Shown here: one piece after another, positions 1-8,909 of the stretch
Position numbering within the stretch: position 1 is the first letter of the stretch
Layout: the number at the start of each line of letters is the position of its first letter
Source: Nitrososphaerota archaeon
Lineage (GTDB): Archaea > Thermoproteota > Nitrososphaeria > Nitrososphaerales > Nitrosopumilaceae
DNA length: 64,000 nt
Assembly: GCA_016201435.1 (NCBI GenBank)
Contig: JACQCT010000014.1
Coordinates: 124,001 to 188,000 of the forward strand
Reading direction: 5' to 3'
Notes under the pieces: model-generated
What the model was told of the DNA's origin: nothing
Database searches by the model: none
Seen by the model: only the letters and a program-made list of their open reading frames with translations
Made by a program: the position numbers and the translations under genes

Positions 1-723
1 CTTGTTTTCTACAGGAAAAATGATCTGCGGATCCGTGTAATAGTTACCATAAGGATCGGTTCCATATGGCCTTTGGAAGCCTGTATCCTTTGACAGAACA
101 AGGGTTTCAGGATACAATGCTTTCCAGTCACTCCATTTTGCTATGTCAAAAGGTAACTTTTCAAGCTCATAACCTGCAAGATTTCCAGATATCCCCCTTC
201 CAAGTGCCTGACTCCAAAGAGAGTCCGTATATCTGTCATACATGACTAGGTTACTGTTATACAATTTTCCCGAGGTTCCAAATTCTACCTCTGAATCATT
301 TATTTTTCTTAGAAAAACTTCGCTTGTAAAGCACAATGGGCAGTAGGTTACCGAGACCGGCGTGTCACCAAGCTTGTCATTTACGATCTCATGCCAAACC
401 AGAATTGATAGCGGATATGCCTTTGTTACATTGTTTAATCGCAATCCGATTACAACATCATTATTGGCAAGAAAGTCTGCATCCTTTGCCGTAACAAATT
501 TTGGATTATCAATTGATGGAATTCCATCTTTTGGTGGTCCACCACCTACTATTTTATCCTCTGGAACAACATCGTTTGTACTTGCTTTGGTTGCTATTGC
601 TTTTGCCTGCGTGTTCTGAGTTGGAGTTTGAAAATTTTCGCCCAGATGATTATTTGCAAAAATTAAAATTCCTACAATTGTAATTATAGATACTCCAGTT
701 ATAACATAAATGGTCTTCATCAT
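1..723 (-). CDS. DUF3179 domain protein, 3' end cut by window edge
   Basis: The minus strand is open from an ATG pair at 720-723 to the left edge, so at least 240 residues are present and the C-terminus is missing. An N-terminal hydrophobic stretch (about residues 4-22) suggests a signal peptide or membrane anchor. The body carries the hallmarks of DUF3179: TYCPLCFTS around residue 130, then FGTSGKLYNSNLVMYDR and SLWSQALG, and later a TDPYGNYYTD segment. The family is a widespread exported archaeal and bacterial family of unknown function; the CPLC pair could bind metal or form a disulfide. It is divergent from egtB. Family assignment is confident, function is not. Confidence 0.85.
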   Translation of the reverse strand, partial: MMKTIYVITGVSIITIVGILIFANNHLGENFQTPTQNTQAKAIATKASTNDVVPEDKIVGGGPPKDGIPSIDNPKFVTAKDADFLANNDVVIGLRLNNVTKAYPLSILVWHEIVNDKLGDTPVSVTYCPLCFTSEVFLRKINDSEVEFGTSGKLYNSNLVMYDRYTDSLWSQALGRGISGNLAGYELEKLPFDIAKWSDWKALYPETLVLSKDTGFQRPYGTDPYGNYYTDPQIIFPVENK

Positions 724-1001
724 TTGATACAGAACTGTTGGAAAAATATTAAAGACTTGTTCCAAATTACACCATAATCATCGTCACAGGAAATTTCTCT
801 CATTATAAACATAAAATATTTCTTGAATGCTTTGATTTAAAATTGAACGTTTCTACGATTTTATTATATTTTACACGTTTTGCATCCAGAGATAATTCAC
901 AGTATAATGTAATTTTTGGTTAGAATTGTTCTTTTTGTAAATTAAAAAAGTTTGAAGGGTTGTACGGATCATTTAATAATCATTTTTTGTTTCATTTTTA
1001 C

Positions 1002-2315
1002 ATGTTATTTCAGGCAAGCGTTACCGATTCCAAATTTCAATTACAGCAATTCAAGAATACAAGAACGCAAACTTTGCAGCTTGTAGAACCGCTTGAGAAA
1101 GAAGACTATGTAGTACAGACTGCATTTTTCACGAGTCCGCCAAAGTGGCATCTTGGACATGTAACCTGGTTCTACGAAGTAGTTCTCAGCAAGCTGGAGA
1201 GTAATTATGAGTTTTTTTCGCCCGAGTTCTCGAAGATTTTTAACTCGTATTACAGGGCGTTTGGAGAACCTCATGATAAGGCAAAAAGGGGCATATTATC
1301 AAGGCCAACCGTAGAAGAAACCCTTAGTTATTTTCATACTATCAACAAACGCGTAGAAAAATTTTTTGCGACCCGAAATTCCATGGAAGAAAAGGAGATC
1401 TATCTTTTCAAGACTGCCTTTAATCACGAATGCCAGCACCAAGAGCTTCTCGTATATGATCTTCAACATCTACTAGCTGGAAGATACAAACCTGTAAAGA
1501 ATAATTTTCCACCAGTGCCATCACCTGTAGAAAAAAAGCAGATCAATATTGACGGTGGTTTGTACGATATGGGATATTCGGGAATAGATTTTTGCTATGA
1601 CATAGAACTACCCGAACACAAAGTCTATCTCAATTCTTACGCCATGGATGTATTCCCTGTAACAAACAGCGAGTTCCTAAAATTCATTGAGGACGGAGGG
1701 TATGGTGATTATAGATTTTGGTTATCAGATGGATGGGAAGCTGTGAAAAAGAACAATTGGGAAGCTCCCATGTATTGGCAAAAAGAAGATGACAAATGGA
1801 TAAAAGATGACTTTAGAGGAAAGACCAAGATAAATCCAAATGAGCCTGTGTGCAACGTTAGTTTTTACGAAGCAGATGCATACTGCAAGTGGGCAAACAA
1901 AAGACTTCCAACAGAGGCAGAATGGGAAAAGGCCGCATGCTGGAACGAAGAAAAAAAAGTAAAGACAGTTTATCCATGGGGCAATGAACCACCAACCGAA
2001 AACCATGCAAATCTTTTAGAATCATACCTTTGGTCTCCTACCGAGATTGGCTCATACCCTTTGGGCAAAAGCCGCTACGGATGCCATCAGATGATGGGTG
2101 ATGTTTGGGAATGGACTTCATCTGAATTTGTAGGCTATCCTGGGTTCAAGTCCAATTTTTCAGAATACAATGACAAGTGGTTTACAAATCAAAAAGTGCT
2201 AAGGGGCTCGTCTTTTGCAACTCCTGCATATTCCATTCGAAATAGCTACAGGAATTTTTTCAGGCTGGATGAGAGATGGATGTTTGCAGGATTCAGATGT
2301 GTGGAGGACTTGTAG
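1002..2315 (+). CDS. egtB: Ergothioneine synthase EgtB (iron-dependent sulfoxide synthase)
   Basis: EgtB couples trimethylhistidine (hercynine) to a thiol with oxygen to make the sulfoxide precursor of ergothioneine. The 437-residue protein has an N-terminal DinB-like helical domain with WHLGH at residues 49-53 and HECQH at 142-146, the expected three-His iron site (H50, H142, H146), then a formylglycine-generating-enzyme-type domain with PVTNSEF, NVSFYEADAYCKWANKRLPT, GDVWEWT and a terminal GFRC motif. The first ATG at 1002 is chosen; a TTG 42 bases upstream is also in frame. The egtD gene follows after two bases, so the two are co-transcribed. No egtA, egtC or egtE is near, which leaves the thiol donor (cysteine or gamma-glutamylcysteine) open. 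Confidence 0.92.
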   Translation: MLFQASVTDSKFQLQQFKNTRTQTLQLVEPLEKEDYVVQTAFFTSPPKWHLGHVTWFYEVVLSKLESNYEFFSPEFSKIFNSYYRAFGEPHDKAKRGILSRPTVEETLSYFHTINKRVEKFFATRNSMEEKEIYLFKTAFNHECQHQELLVYDLQHLLAGRYKPVKNNFPPVPSPVEKKQINIDGGLYDMGYSGIDFCYDIELPEHKVYLNSYAMDVFPVTNSEFLKFIEDGGYGDYRFWLSDGWEAVKKNNWEAPMYWQKEDDKWIKDDFRGKTKINPNEPVCNVSFYEADAYCKWANKRLPTEAEWEKAACWNEEKKVKTVYPWGNEPPTENHANLLESYLWSPTEIGSYPLGKSRYGCHQMMGDVWEWTSSEFVGYPGFKSNFSEYNDKWFTNQKVLRGSSFATPAYSIRNSYRNFFRLDERWMFAGFRCVEDL

Positions 2316-2317
2316 AA

Positions 2318-3355
2318 ATGTTGTCAGACACAAGACAAATACTCCTACACCAGGACAGAAAGTACGTCAAGATACAGAAAAGCAGAAATTTTTGCTATCT
2401 CAAGCCTGTAAACAAAATAAACCATACATTTGCAAAAGAAATTCACGGTGGGTTAGATAGAGAGAAAAAGTTTATTCACCCAAAATTTTTCTACGATCAG
2501 AAAGGCTCGCAGCTATTTGAAGAAATATGTGAGCTTCCTGAATACTATCTGACAAGAAAGGAAATAGAAATTCTTAAATCAATAAAATCCAGTTTACCAT
2601 CATATCTGACAGACAAGTATTCTCTAGTAGAGCTTGGAAGTGGTTCTGCAGTAAAAACAAGAAAGATAATTGAGATACTAACGAAACATCAGAAGTTTGT
2701 AGATTATTATCCAATCGACATATCCGAGATACTTGAGGAAGGATCAAATGAACTCCTAAATCATCATTCCAATTTGCAAATAACAGGAATTATAGATGAA
2801 TATGAGCATGGTTTGGAAATAGTAAGCACCATTTGCAAAACCAAAAAACTCATAGCTTTCCTTGGTTCAAGCCTAGGAAATTTTAACATGCAACAAAGCA
2901 AGGAATTTCTAAAAAGAATTTACAATACTATGGACAAAGATGACTTGTTTCTCACAGGTCTGGACTTGGTAAAGGATAAAAAAATTCTAGATAGAGCCTA
3001 CAATGATTCAAAAGGAATAACTGCAAGGTTCAATCTGAATCTCTTGTCCAGAATAAACTCAGAGCTGCATGGAAATTTTGAGCAAACCAAGTTTGAGCAT
3101 GTTGCTTTCTTCAACGAGGACAATGGGAGAATAGAGATGCATCTGCGTTCAAAGGAAAGACAGACTGTTCACATACCAGACATAAACCTGATCTTGGCCT
3201 TAGATGAAGGAGAATTAATTCATACAGAGTATTCCTACAAGTATACTCTGCAACAAATACATAAGATGGCAGAAGAAGCAGGATTTAGACCACTACAAAT
3301 TTGGCAAGACAAGGATAATTTTTTTGCCTTGGCTTTGTTATCTCCAAATGTATAA
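2318..3355 (+). CDS. egtD: Histidine N-alpha-methyltransferase EgtD
   Basis: EgtD trimethylates histidine with S-adenosylmethionine to give hercynine, the substrate of the upstream EgtB. The 345-residue protein contains FYDQKGSQLFEEI (58-70), the ELGSGSAVKTR SAM-binding loop (105-115) and the family's later ELHGNFEQTKFEHVAFFN segment, and is of usual family length. The ATG at 2318 is preferred because a GGAGG ribosome site lies at 2303-2307 and because it follows the egtB stop by two bases. An in-frame ATG at 2276 would overlap egtB. This gene and egtB form a minimal two-gene ergothioneine pathway. Confidence 0.93.
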   Translation: MLSDTRQILLHQDRKYVKIQKSRNFCYLKPVNKINHTFAKEIHGGLDREKKFIHPKFFYDQKGSQLFEEICELPEYYLTRKEIEILKSIKSSLPSYLTDKYSLVELGSGSAVKTRKIIEILTKHQKFVDYYPIDISEILEEGSNELLNHHSNLQITGIIDEYEHGLEIVSTICKTKKLIAFLGSSLGNFNMQQSKEFLKRIYNTMDKDDLFLTGLDLVKDKKILDRAYNDSKGITARFNLNLLSRINSELHGNFEQTKFEHVAFFNEDNGRIEMHLRSKERQTVHIPDINLILALDEGELIHTEYSYKYTLQQIHKMAEEAGFRPLQIWQDKDNFFALALLSPNV

Positions 3356-3411
3356 AACATACGGAAGGCTTGCCATTTATTACACAACCATACTCAAAAA
3401 ATAGATAATTA

Positions 3412-3699
3412 TTATAACAAAACCCGTAAGAACATATTGACTTTTTTATTATAAACAAATTCGTCTAGTTCTCGTTTTATAGAATTGATAATTTCATCAT
3501 ATGATTCTCCATATAGATCCTTTAACACCGCCTTTAGATATTCTGGTTTTTCAAAACAATCAGGTATGTAACAATGATATTTTTTGCACAAACTATCTGT
3601 CACTTTTTCATATACGGGTTTTCCTATATCAAGAAGTGTTTTCTCAATAACAAGACTTACTAATGCTTTCAAAGAATCTTTAGAATTCAACATGCCCAA
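3412..3699 (-). CDS. NitrOD5-like small helical protein
   Basis: A 95-residue soluble helical protein. The pattern LLDIGKPVYEKV, a conserved Y-C-I-PDCFEKPEYLKAVLKDLYG segment and a terminal IKRELDEF helix resembles the small NitrOD5 output domain common in Nitrosopumilus-type archaea (helical, about 85 residues, often stand-alone). Start may be 3699 or the second Met at 3693. It follows the NDH-2 fusion gene on the same strand after six bases, so it is probably its operon partner. Function unknown. Confidence 0.55.
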   Translation of the reverse strand: MGMLNSKDSLKALVSLVIEKTLLDIGKPVYEKVTDSLCKKYHCYIPDCFEKPEYLKAVLKDLYGESYDEIINSIKRELDEFVYNKKVNMFLRVLL

Positions 3700-3705
3700 A
3701 AATTC

Positions 3706-5658
3706 TCATGATAATTTTTCTATATCAGGAAGTACAGTTTGCAATACATCGTCGTTGATTTTTTCTTTCAAGTTTCTAAGCCTTGTAACATCTCGCTTTG
3801 AAAACAAATCAAGTATCCAATCAACTGCTACTCTTATTTTTTTCTGTGACGACGGAAGATGGGTCAAATAGTATTGTCTCCATATGAACCAAGCAAGCAG
3901 TCCACTAACCTTATGACCCATTAAAATTGCAACACCTGTTCTTTTTCCTATGGTAGCCATGGTTCCTTTGCTTTTGTAACTGAAAACATTTTTTGTCTTG
4001 GTTCCCTTGATTGAAGAAACAAGATTTTCGAATACAATTTTTGCTTCCCGTATGGCATGTTGTGCGGTTGGAGGATATGGTTTTCCAGAAACAGTATCTA
4101 TTATAGATGCACAGTCACCGAGGGCAAAAACATTAGGATGGTTTTTGACGCGGAGATATTCGTCTACTGTTACTCGTCCAATTTTATCATGTTCACAATC
4201 CAAATTCGATACGACGGGATCTATTGCAACACCGCCAGCCCATATCAAGGTGTTACATGGCATGTTCGTTTTGTTGTCAAGCAAAACAAAGTCTTTTCCC
4301 ACATCTACTACCTTGGTACTTGTTAGAATCTCGATTCCAGCCTTATTTAGAAAATTAGCTGCGTAGTCACCAAGCTCTTCACCTACTTCGGGAAGTATTC
4401 TCGGTCCAGAACTAACCAAGATTATTCTTATCTTCTTTGGGTCTATACTTCGATAGAAATTTTCTGCAGATTCCCGAATGAAATCGTTTATTTCTCCTAC
4501 GGTTTCAACACCAGAAAACCCACCACCTACCACTACAAATGTTAATAATTTTTCTTTTAGAGTCACATCATCTTCTTGATCAGCGCTCTCAAGCATGGCA
4601 ATAACATGATTTCTGATTGTCATCGCGTCTGCTAACGTTTTGATTGTAAGAGCATATTTTTCCAAATTCTTATTTCCAAAATAATTAGTCTTGCTTCCAA
4701 GTGCCAACACCAAATAATCATACTTGAGCTCCCTTTTTTTCATATCAAATAATCTCGATATTATGACACTCTTATTTTTCAGATCTACTGAATCAACTTT
4801 GGCCTCGTAGAATTTTGCACGTCTACAAAAAGTTCGAACGGGAGTTGTAATGTGTCGTGACTCTATCATCCCGGAGGAAACTTCGGGCAACATTGGCGTA
4901 AATAAAAAGAAATTGTCTTCGCTTACCAGACTTATGTTTATGTTTACATCATCTTCAAAAATGTCTTGAACTTTTTTGAGAACTTCGACGCCACCAAAGC
5001 CTCCACCAAGTATTAAAATGTGTTTTAGTGAAGGAGAGGGGGACTCGTGTACATATCTTCTGTGGTGTTCATATGTCTTTATTTTTGAAAATTCAATGTC
5101 ACATATATGGCATCTGTAATGTGTGCCAAACTTTCTTGTAAGAAGAGTGGAGACAACCCCTAGTGTTACACCCCAAATCAGATGTTTGAATATACCATCT
5201 GTAAAAGTCTGAAGATAATTTTGTTTTATTACGTTGGATGCCTCAAGTACGGACATATTTGGATCTAATTCTGTTAGTACCGGTATCATGTTAGGTGCCA
5301 ACAATAACTGATATACCGGTATGAAGACAATTGCAAATGCCACAATTCCTGCTAGCAGTCCGAAAATTATTCCGTTTGAGATTTTTGATATGTTTAATAT
5401 TTTTCCTTTGTAAAGAATTATGCCTGTAACTATACCAATTATGGTAGCAACAATAATGTGTAATGCAATTCCAGCACCTATCGAATGAGAACCTATTATA
5501 TGTGCAAAAACAAGCCAGGAAATATAGTATTGAGTTCCAACAGTAGCGTCAAGCAGGATGTTTGGTACAAACATAGTAAACCCGCCCAAAATCGAACCCA
5601 AGGTTATGAAAAAGATTTCCTTTTTCAGGGAGAAATTTACCCTTGGTTGAACAGTCAT
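3706..5658 (-). CDS. NDH-2-type FAD oxidoreductase fused to membrane domain and C2H2 finger
   Basis: A 650-residue protein with three parts. Residues 1-175 contain about four hydrophobic segments that would place it in the membrane. Residues 183-204 are a C2H2-like finger (C183, C186, H199, H204). Residues 212-650 are a type II NADH dehydrogenase-like flavoprotein: first dinucleotide site ILGGGFGG (216-223), second VVVGGGFSG, and a LGDCAS FAD motif near the end, followed by an amphipathic C-terminal region. Type II enzymes pass electrons from NAD(P)H to quinone at the membrane surface without pumping. The membrane and finger additions are not part of the usual family. It is divergent from a DsrE gene across a repeat-bearing promoter region. 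Confidence 0.85.
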   Translation of the reverse strand: MTVQPRVNFSLKKEIFFITLGSILGGFTMFVPNILLDATVGTQYYISWLVFAHIIGSHSIGAGIALHIIVATIIGIVTGIILYKGKILNISKISNGIIFGLLAGIVAFAIVFIPVYQLLLAPNMIPVLTELDPNMSVLEASNVIKQNYLQTFTDGIFKHLIWGVTLGVVSTLLTRKFGTHYRCHICDIEFSKIKTYEHHRRYVHESPSPSLKHILILGGGFGGVEVLKKVQDIFEDDVNINISLVSEDNFFLFTPMLPEVSSGMIESRHITTPVRTFCRRAKFYEAKVDSVDLKNKSVIISRLFDMKKRELKYDYLVLALGSKTNYFGNKNLEKYALTIKTLADAMTIRNHVIAMLESADQEDDVTLKEKLLTFVVVGGGFSGVETVGEINDFIRESAENFYRSIDPKKIRIILVSSGPRILPEVGEELGDYAANFLNKAGIEILTSTKVVDVGKDFVLLDNKTNMPCNTLIWAGGVAIDPVVSNLDCEHDKIGRVTVDEYLRVKNHPNVFALGDCASIIDTVSGKPYPPTAQHAIREAKIVFENLVSSIKGTKTKNVFSYKSKGTMATIGKRTGVAILMGHKVSGLLAWFIWRQYYLTHLPSSQKKIRVAVDWILDLFSKRDVTRLRNLKEKINDDVLQTVLPDIEKLS

Positions 5659-5709
5659 TTCTTATACCTATAGTTTATCATCAGGATTTGATTGCAAACA
5701 AGATTTATC

Positions 5710-5762
5710 ATGATTAAAATGAAATGATTAAAGTTTGATATTATGGATATCTTTTAATCATT
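5710..5762. promoter_or_regulatory. Three ATGATTAAA sites between divergent genes
   Basis: The 9-mer ATGATTAAA occurs at 5710-5718 and 5724-5732, and in inverted form at 5753-5761; extended by one base the last two form a 10-bp perfect inverted repeat (5723-5732 and 5753-5762) with a 20-base spacer. They lie between the NDH-2 fusion (start 5658) and the DsrE gene (start 5824). This looks like a regulator-binding region shared by both promoters; the AT-rich background makes chance occurrence possible. Confidence 0.45.
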
Positions 5763-5823
5763 AAAAATTAAATTGAATGGTTCATGTAAATTCGTAAATA
5801 TCACGTGTCAACAGAATAATATC

Positions 5824-6180
5824 ATGACAGAGAAATTTGCAGTAATAGCTCTTACTGATCCCTCGGATCATGCAAGGATATTTCACGCATTTCTGTATCT
5901 TTTTGATCTAAAAGACAGCGGTTTTCATTCTGAACTATTTCTTGATGGTGCTGCGGTAAAGATAATAGACGAAATGGAAAAGAATCCTTCCGACATAATT
6001 AGGCCCTTGTACGACAGGGCAGTAAAAGAGAGCCTCATCCGAGAAGCTTGTGGGTTTTGTGCAAATGCCTTTAAGGTTAGAGACAAGATTTTAAGATCTA
6101 GTATTAAACTAAGCCAAGAAAATCAACATATCGGCATAGGACAACTAGTAAAGGAAGGTTATCGGATTTTAACAGTATGA
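5824..6180 (+). CDS. DsrE/DsrF-like small protein
   Basis: A 118-residue cytosolic protein with the DsrE fold signature: ALTDPSDHARIFHAFLYLFDL at the N-terminus, a SELFLDGAAVKII strand-helix, and ACGFCANAF with two Cys near residue 80. DsrE-type proteins carry sulfur as a persulfide or act as small redox partners. The start ATG at 5824 is chosen because the domain begins right after it; an upstream ATG at 5773 adds residues unlike the family. The neighbours are redox flavoproteins (NDH-2-like, divergent; thioredoxin reductase, convergent). Confidence 0.7.
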   Translation: MTEKFAVIALTDPSDHARIFHAFLYLFDLKDSGFHSELFLDGAAVKIIDEMEKNPSDIIRPLYDRAVKESLIREACGFCANAFKVRDKILRSSIKLSQENQHIGIGQLVKEGYRILTV

Positions 6181-6239
6181 ATCTTGAAAATTTGGAATAG
6201 AATTTATCATGGTTTGATAGATTGCAATCCTTAAACAGC

Positions 6240-7154
6240 TTACGATACTTTGTCGAGGAATCTGATGGCATCCATTGCTGCTTGTGCACCAGAACCTGCA
6301 GCTGTTATTGCTTGTCTGTATTCAAAGTCAAATACGTCTCCTGCCACAAAAACTCCTTCTACACTAGTCTGGCTTTTGTTTATTCTTTCAATGAAACCTT
6401 GTGGGTTGATCTTGACTTTCCCTCTAAAAATTTCTGTATTGGGTTTGTGACCTATTGCAACAAATACCGCATCGCAAAGAATTTCTGTAATTTTACCATC
6501 TTTAACATTTTCAATTCTAATGCCGGTAACTTTTTGTTGGCCAAGAATTTCTTTTACAACATGCCACCAAATAAATTCAATTTTTGGCTCAGAGAAAGCT
6601 CGTTGTTGCATTATGTGACTTGCTCTTAGCTCATCCCTTCTGTTAATTATGGCAACTTTGTTTACTATTTTTGCCAAAAATAATGCATCCTCTATTGCAA
6701 CATCACCTCCACCTATCAGGCAGACATTCTTTCCTCTAAAGAAGAAACCATCACAAGTGGCACATGCAGAAATCCCTTTACCTTTTAGTCTTTCTTCAGA
6801 TTCCAATCCAAGCCAAATAGCAGAGGCTCCTGTTGCTATTATTACGGTGTCAGCCTTTAGTTCCATATCCGTAGTTTTGATAAGAAAAGGTCTTGCTGTG
6901 AAATCAACATCAGTAACACTACTATCAATGAATTTTGCACCAACCTTTGACGCCTGCTCTCTCATCTTTGTCATCAGATCTGGTCCCATTATTCCACCTG
7001 GAAATCCCGGAAAATTTTCAACATCAGTGGTGAATATCAACTGTCCACCTGGCTGGTCTCCAGAGATCAAAGTAGTTTCTATGCCAGCTCTTACTAGATA
7101 GATTGACGCTGTCAAACCAGCAGGGCCAGACCCAATGACTACTGCATTTGCCAT
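6240..7154 (-). CDS. trxB: Thioredoxin reductase
   Basis: Flavoenzyme that uses NADPH to reduce thioredoxin. The 304-residue protein has the FAD site GSGPAG (8-13), the GGQL motif, the redox-active CATC pair (C131, C134) followed by DG, the NAD(P) site IGGGDVAIEDA, and the closing GDVFDFEYRQA motif. Length fits the low-molecular-weight class. The ATG at 7154 is chosen because the FAD motif follows directly; an upstream in-frame start at 7193 is less likely. It is convergent with the DsrE gene, which also suggests a thiol-redox neighbourhood with the ergothioneine genes. Confidence 0.93.
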   Translation of the reverse strand: MANAVVIGSGPAGLTASIYLVRAGIETTLISGDQPGGQLIFTTDVENFPGFPGGIMGPDLMTKMREQASKVGAKFIDSSVTDVDFTARPFLIKTTDMELKADTVIIATGASAIWLGLESEERLKGKGISACATCDGFFFRGKNVCLIGGGDVAIEDALFLAKIVNKVAIINRRDELRASHIMQQRAFSEPKIEFIWWHVVKEILGQQKVTGIRIENVKDGKITEILCDAVFVAIGHKPNTEIFRGKVKINPQGFIERINKSQTSVEGVFVAGDVFDFEYRQAITAAGSGAQAAMDAIRFLDKVS

Positions 7155-7226
7155 TTCTTTTTTACAAAAGTCGATCCTCACAAGACTATACAAAGTTTTT
7201 TAACGAAAAAGTATCTATACAAAAAC

Positions 7227-7559
7227 ATGTACGAATGTGAAGAATGCGAGGAAAAATCCGATTATTCCAAGTATAATGAACCAATAATAGTAGAATCAAA
7301 AACTGGAAAAAAAATGTTAATTCATCCTGAATGTTGTTCCACAGAAAATTTGATTAAAGTACTCGGAGAGATAGCGGAATCCGAGAGATTGTTTTATGAT
7401 GATGTATTAAGCCTTGTAAGAAATTGTGATTTTACAAAATTGCAAGAGTTTGAACAAAAGTACGGCACCTATGATGAAATTAGAAGTGGAATCTCCATTG
7501 ACAGGTTCAAAGGGATACTTGCCATTGTGACAGAACTTAAGAGTCGACATTTAAAATAA
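7227..7559 (+). CDS. Hypothetical protein with N-terminal CxxC
   Basis: A 110-residue protein I do not recognise. It opens with MYECEECEEK, a CxxC pair, and has a second His-Pro-Glu-Cys-Cys pair near residue 36, which together could form one zinc site. The rest is predicted helical (residues 40-110). The ATG is about 20 bases from an AT-rich promoter-like stretch, so the transcript may be nearly leaderless. It is divergent from trxB. Confidence 0.6.
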   Translation: MYECEECEEKSDYSKYNEPIIVESKTGKKMLIHPECCSTENLIKVLGEIAESERLFYDDVLSLVRNCDFTKLQEFEQKYGTYDEIRSGISIDRFKGILAIVTELKSRHLK

Positions 7560-7810
7560 TAAGACAAGTGCTAGCATCATCAAGTTAAAATTTAATAATA
7601 AAAATAAAAACAATCTTGAACAGTTAAATTTTTTCTACAGTTTTGAAGTGTCTTTTTAGATTTCTTATCAAGCAAATATGAATTAGATTTAAGGATTGTG
7701 ATAATTATCAATTATTATAATTAAAAAATGAAATGTGATTTTTGCAATAATTTGGACAAAGCCTTATCTATTAATTTTATCTTGGAATCATAGGGTTTGG
7801 CCGGTACTAA
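7560..7810. other. Intergenic stretch, no supported gene
   Basis: About 250 very AT-rich bases. The only thing seen is a 21-codon reading frame at 7728-7793 that starts MKCDFCNN; it has a CxxC pair but is too short to accept as a gene. It could be an upstream frame or the remains of a zinc-finger gene. Confidence 0.4.
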
Positions 7811-8347
7811 ATGGAAGAAAATTTAAACAAATCAAAAACTGTTTCTTTTCGTGTTCCTGAAAATACAATTAAAGAAGTAGAAATGGAGGCAAAAACAAAA
7901 TTAATTTCTACTAACACGCTGATAAACCAAATTCTTCTTGATTATGTATCATGGCATCGATATCAAAAAAGAATGAGAACATTTCCTGTATCTGAAGAAG
8001 TTTTAATCTATTTTATTGAATGCCTCAACGAATCACAAAGAAAAGAAGCAATAGAAATTTCATTCAATAGCCTTAGAGATTGGTCACTTGTATCAAAGAA
8101 AAAATTTGACCTACATTCTTGCTTGGAAGCACTTGAAGATTACTGTAGATTAGCAGGGATCTCAGTTGAGGACAGCATATTGTCAGGAAACCATTCTTTT
8201 GTTATACGCCACAATCTAAGTAGAAATGTTTCCTTACTCATATCTGAGCTTATTAAGAAAATTTTTTGGGAGCTTAAGAAGGTGAACTTGGAAACTCAGT
8301 TAACAAAAACTACCGTAATATCAAAACCGCTTTCTAGGATAGATTAG
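7811..8347 (+). CDS. Ribbon-helix-helix-like N-terminus, unknown C-terminus
   Basis: A 178-residue protein. Residues 8-55 fit a ribbon-helix-helix DNA-binding unit: a KTVSFRVPENTIKEVE strand-helix followed by STNTLINQILLDYVSW. The remaining 120 residues (KKFDLHSCLEALEDYC..., RHNLSRNVSLLISELIKKIF) are helical and unfamiliar, possibly a sensing or oligomerisation part. Its 3' end overlaps the convergent gene by 14 bases. Likely a transcription regulator; target unknown. Confidence 0.55.
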   Translation: MEENLNKSKTVSFRVPENTIKEVEMEAKTKLISTNTLINQILLDYVSWHRYQKRMRTFPVSEEVLIYFIECLNESQRKEAIEISFNSLRDWSLVSKKKFDLHSCLEALEDYCRLAGISVEDSILSGNHSFVIRHNLSRNVSLLISELIKKIFWELKKVNLETQLTKTTVISKPLSRID

Positions 8348-8822
8348 GCTCTTTTCTAGAAACAATCTGTTTTGAGTTGTCCTTGTCTTCTAAATCTGGT
8401 TTGTCTTGGACTAATTCAGTTTTTTTGTAAATATCTAGATATCTCTCAGCATCTTGCGTAATCTGTACGAGAGTTTTATTATTAGTCCTTAGATTGGTTT
8501 TCATATATTTTAGAAATTCAATATAAAATGAATCTAGGTGTTGGATACTTTGGATCCATGCTTCTGTTAACATATTAGATTGTTTTATGGCCATATTGTA
8601 ATTCCACCACGATGGGAAGTATTTTGCATATTTTTTTTGCAGATCTATATTCTGTTGAATCAGATCAAGCATACCGTAGAGGAACTCAGTATTGACGTCT
8701 AGACATGCAGTTGAAAAGCGTTTAGAAAAGTTCTCGCATTCCTGTATTCTTTGGACATAGTTTTCCTTCAGTTTATCAAAAAATTTTTCCTTACTTGAAA
8801 CAATTTCAATAGTCTGTGCCAT
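8334..8822 (-). CDS. Helical hypothetical protein
   Basis: A 162-residue, almost entirely helical acidic-basic protein without membrane segments. It has a FPSWWNYNMAIKQ core around residue 75 and a highly charged C-terminal tail. The shape (long amphipathic helices, aromatic cluster) recalls granule-associated or phasin-like proteins, but I see no diagnostic motif. The start at 8822 is chosen over 8837 because the leading residues are hydrophobic read-through of the promoter. Divergent from the DUF6659 gene. Confidence 0.55.
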   Translation of the reverse strand: MAQTIEIVSSKEKFFDKLKENYVQRIQECENFSKRFSTACLDVNTEFLYGMLDLIQQNIDLQKKYAKYFPSWWNYNMAIKQSNMLTEAWIQSIQHLDSFYIEFLKYMKTNLRTNNKTLVQITQDAERYLDIYKKTELVQDKPDLEDKDNSKQIVSRKEPNLS

Positions 8823-8854
8823 TATAATAAAATACATAATTTATTACATAAGTG

Positions 8855-8895
8855 TGTTGCAACAACTGCATGAATTTTATTGCAACTCTTTGCAA
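8855..8895. promoter_or_regulatory. TTGCAA repeat cluster in divergent promoter
   Basis: A perfect 10-bp palindrome TGTTGCAACA at 8855-8864 is followed by TTGCAAC at 8880-8886 and TTGCAA at 8890-8895. All lie between the divergent genes starting at 8822 and 8929. The arrangement suggests a regulator that reads TTGCAA half-sites. Confidence 0.4.
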
Positions 8896-8909
8896 GGCTT
8901 TTTGTACTA

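Noticed and set aside
7728-7793. 21-codon frame starting MKCDFCNN
   Set aside because: Only one CxxC pair, no ribosome site and too short; kept as a note in the intergenic entry.
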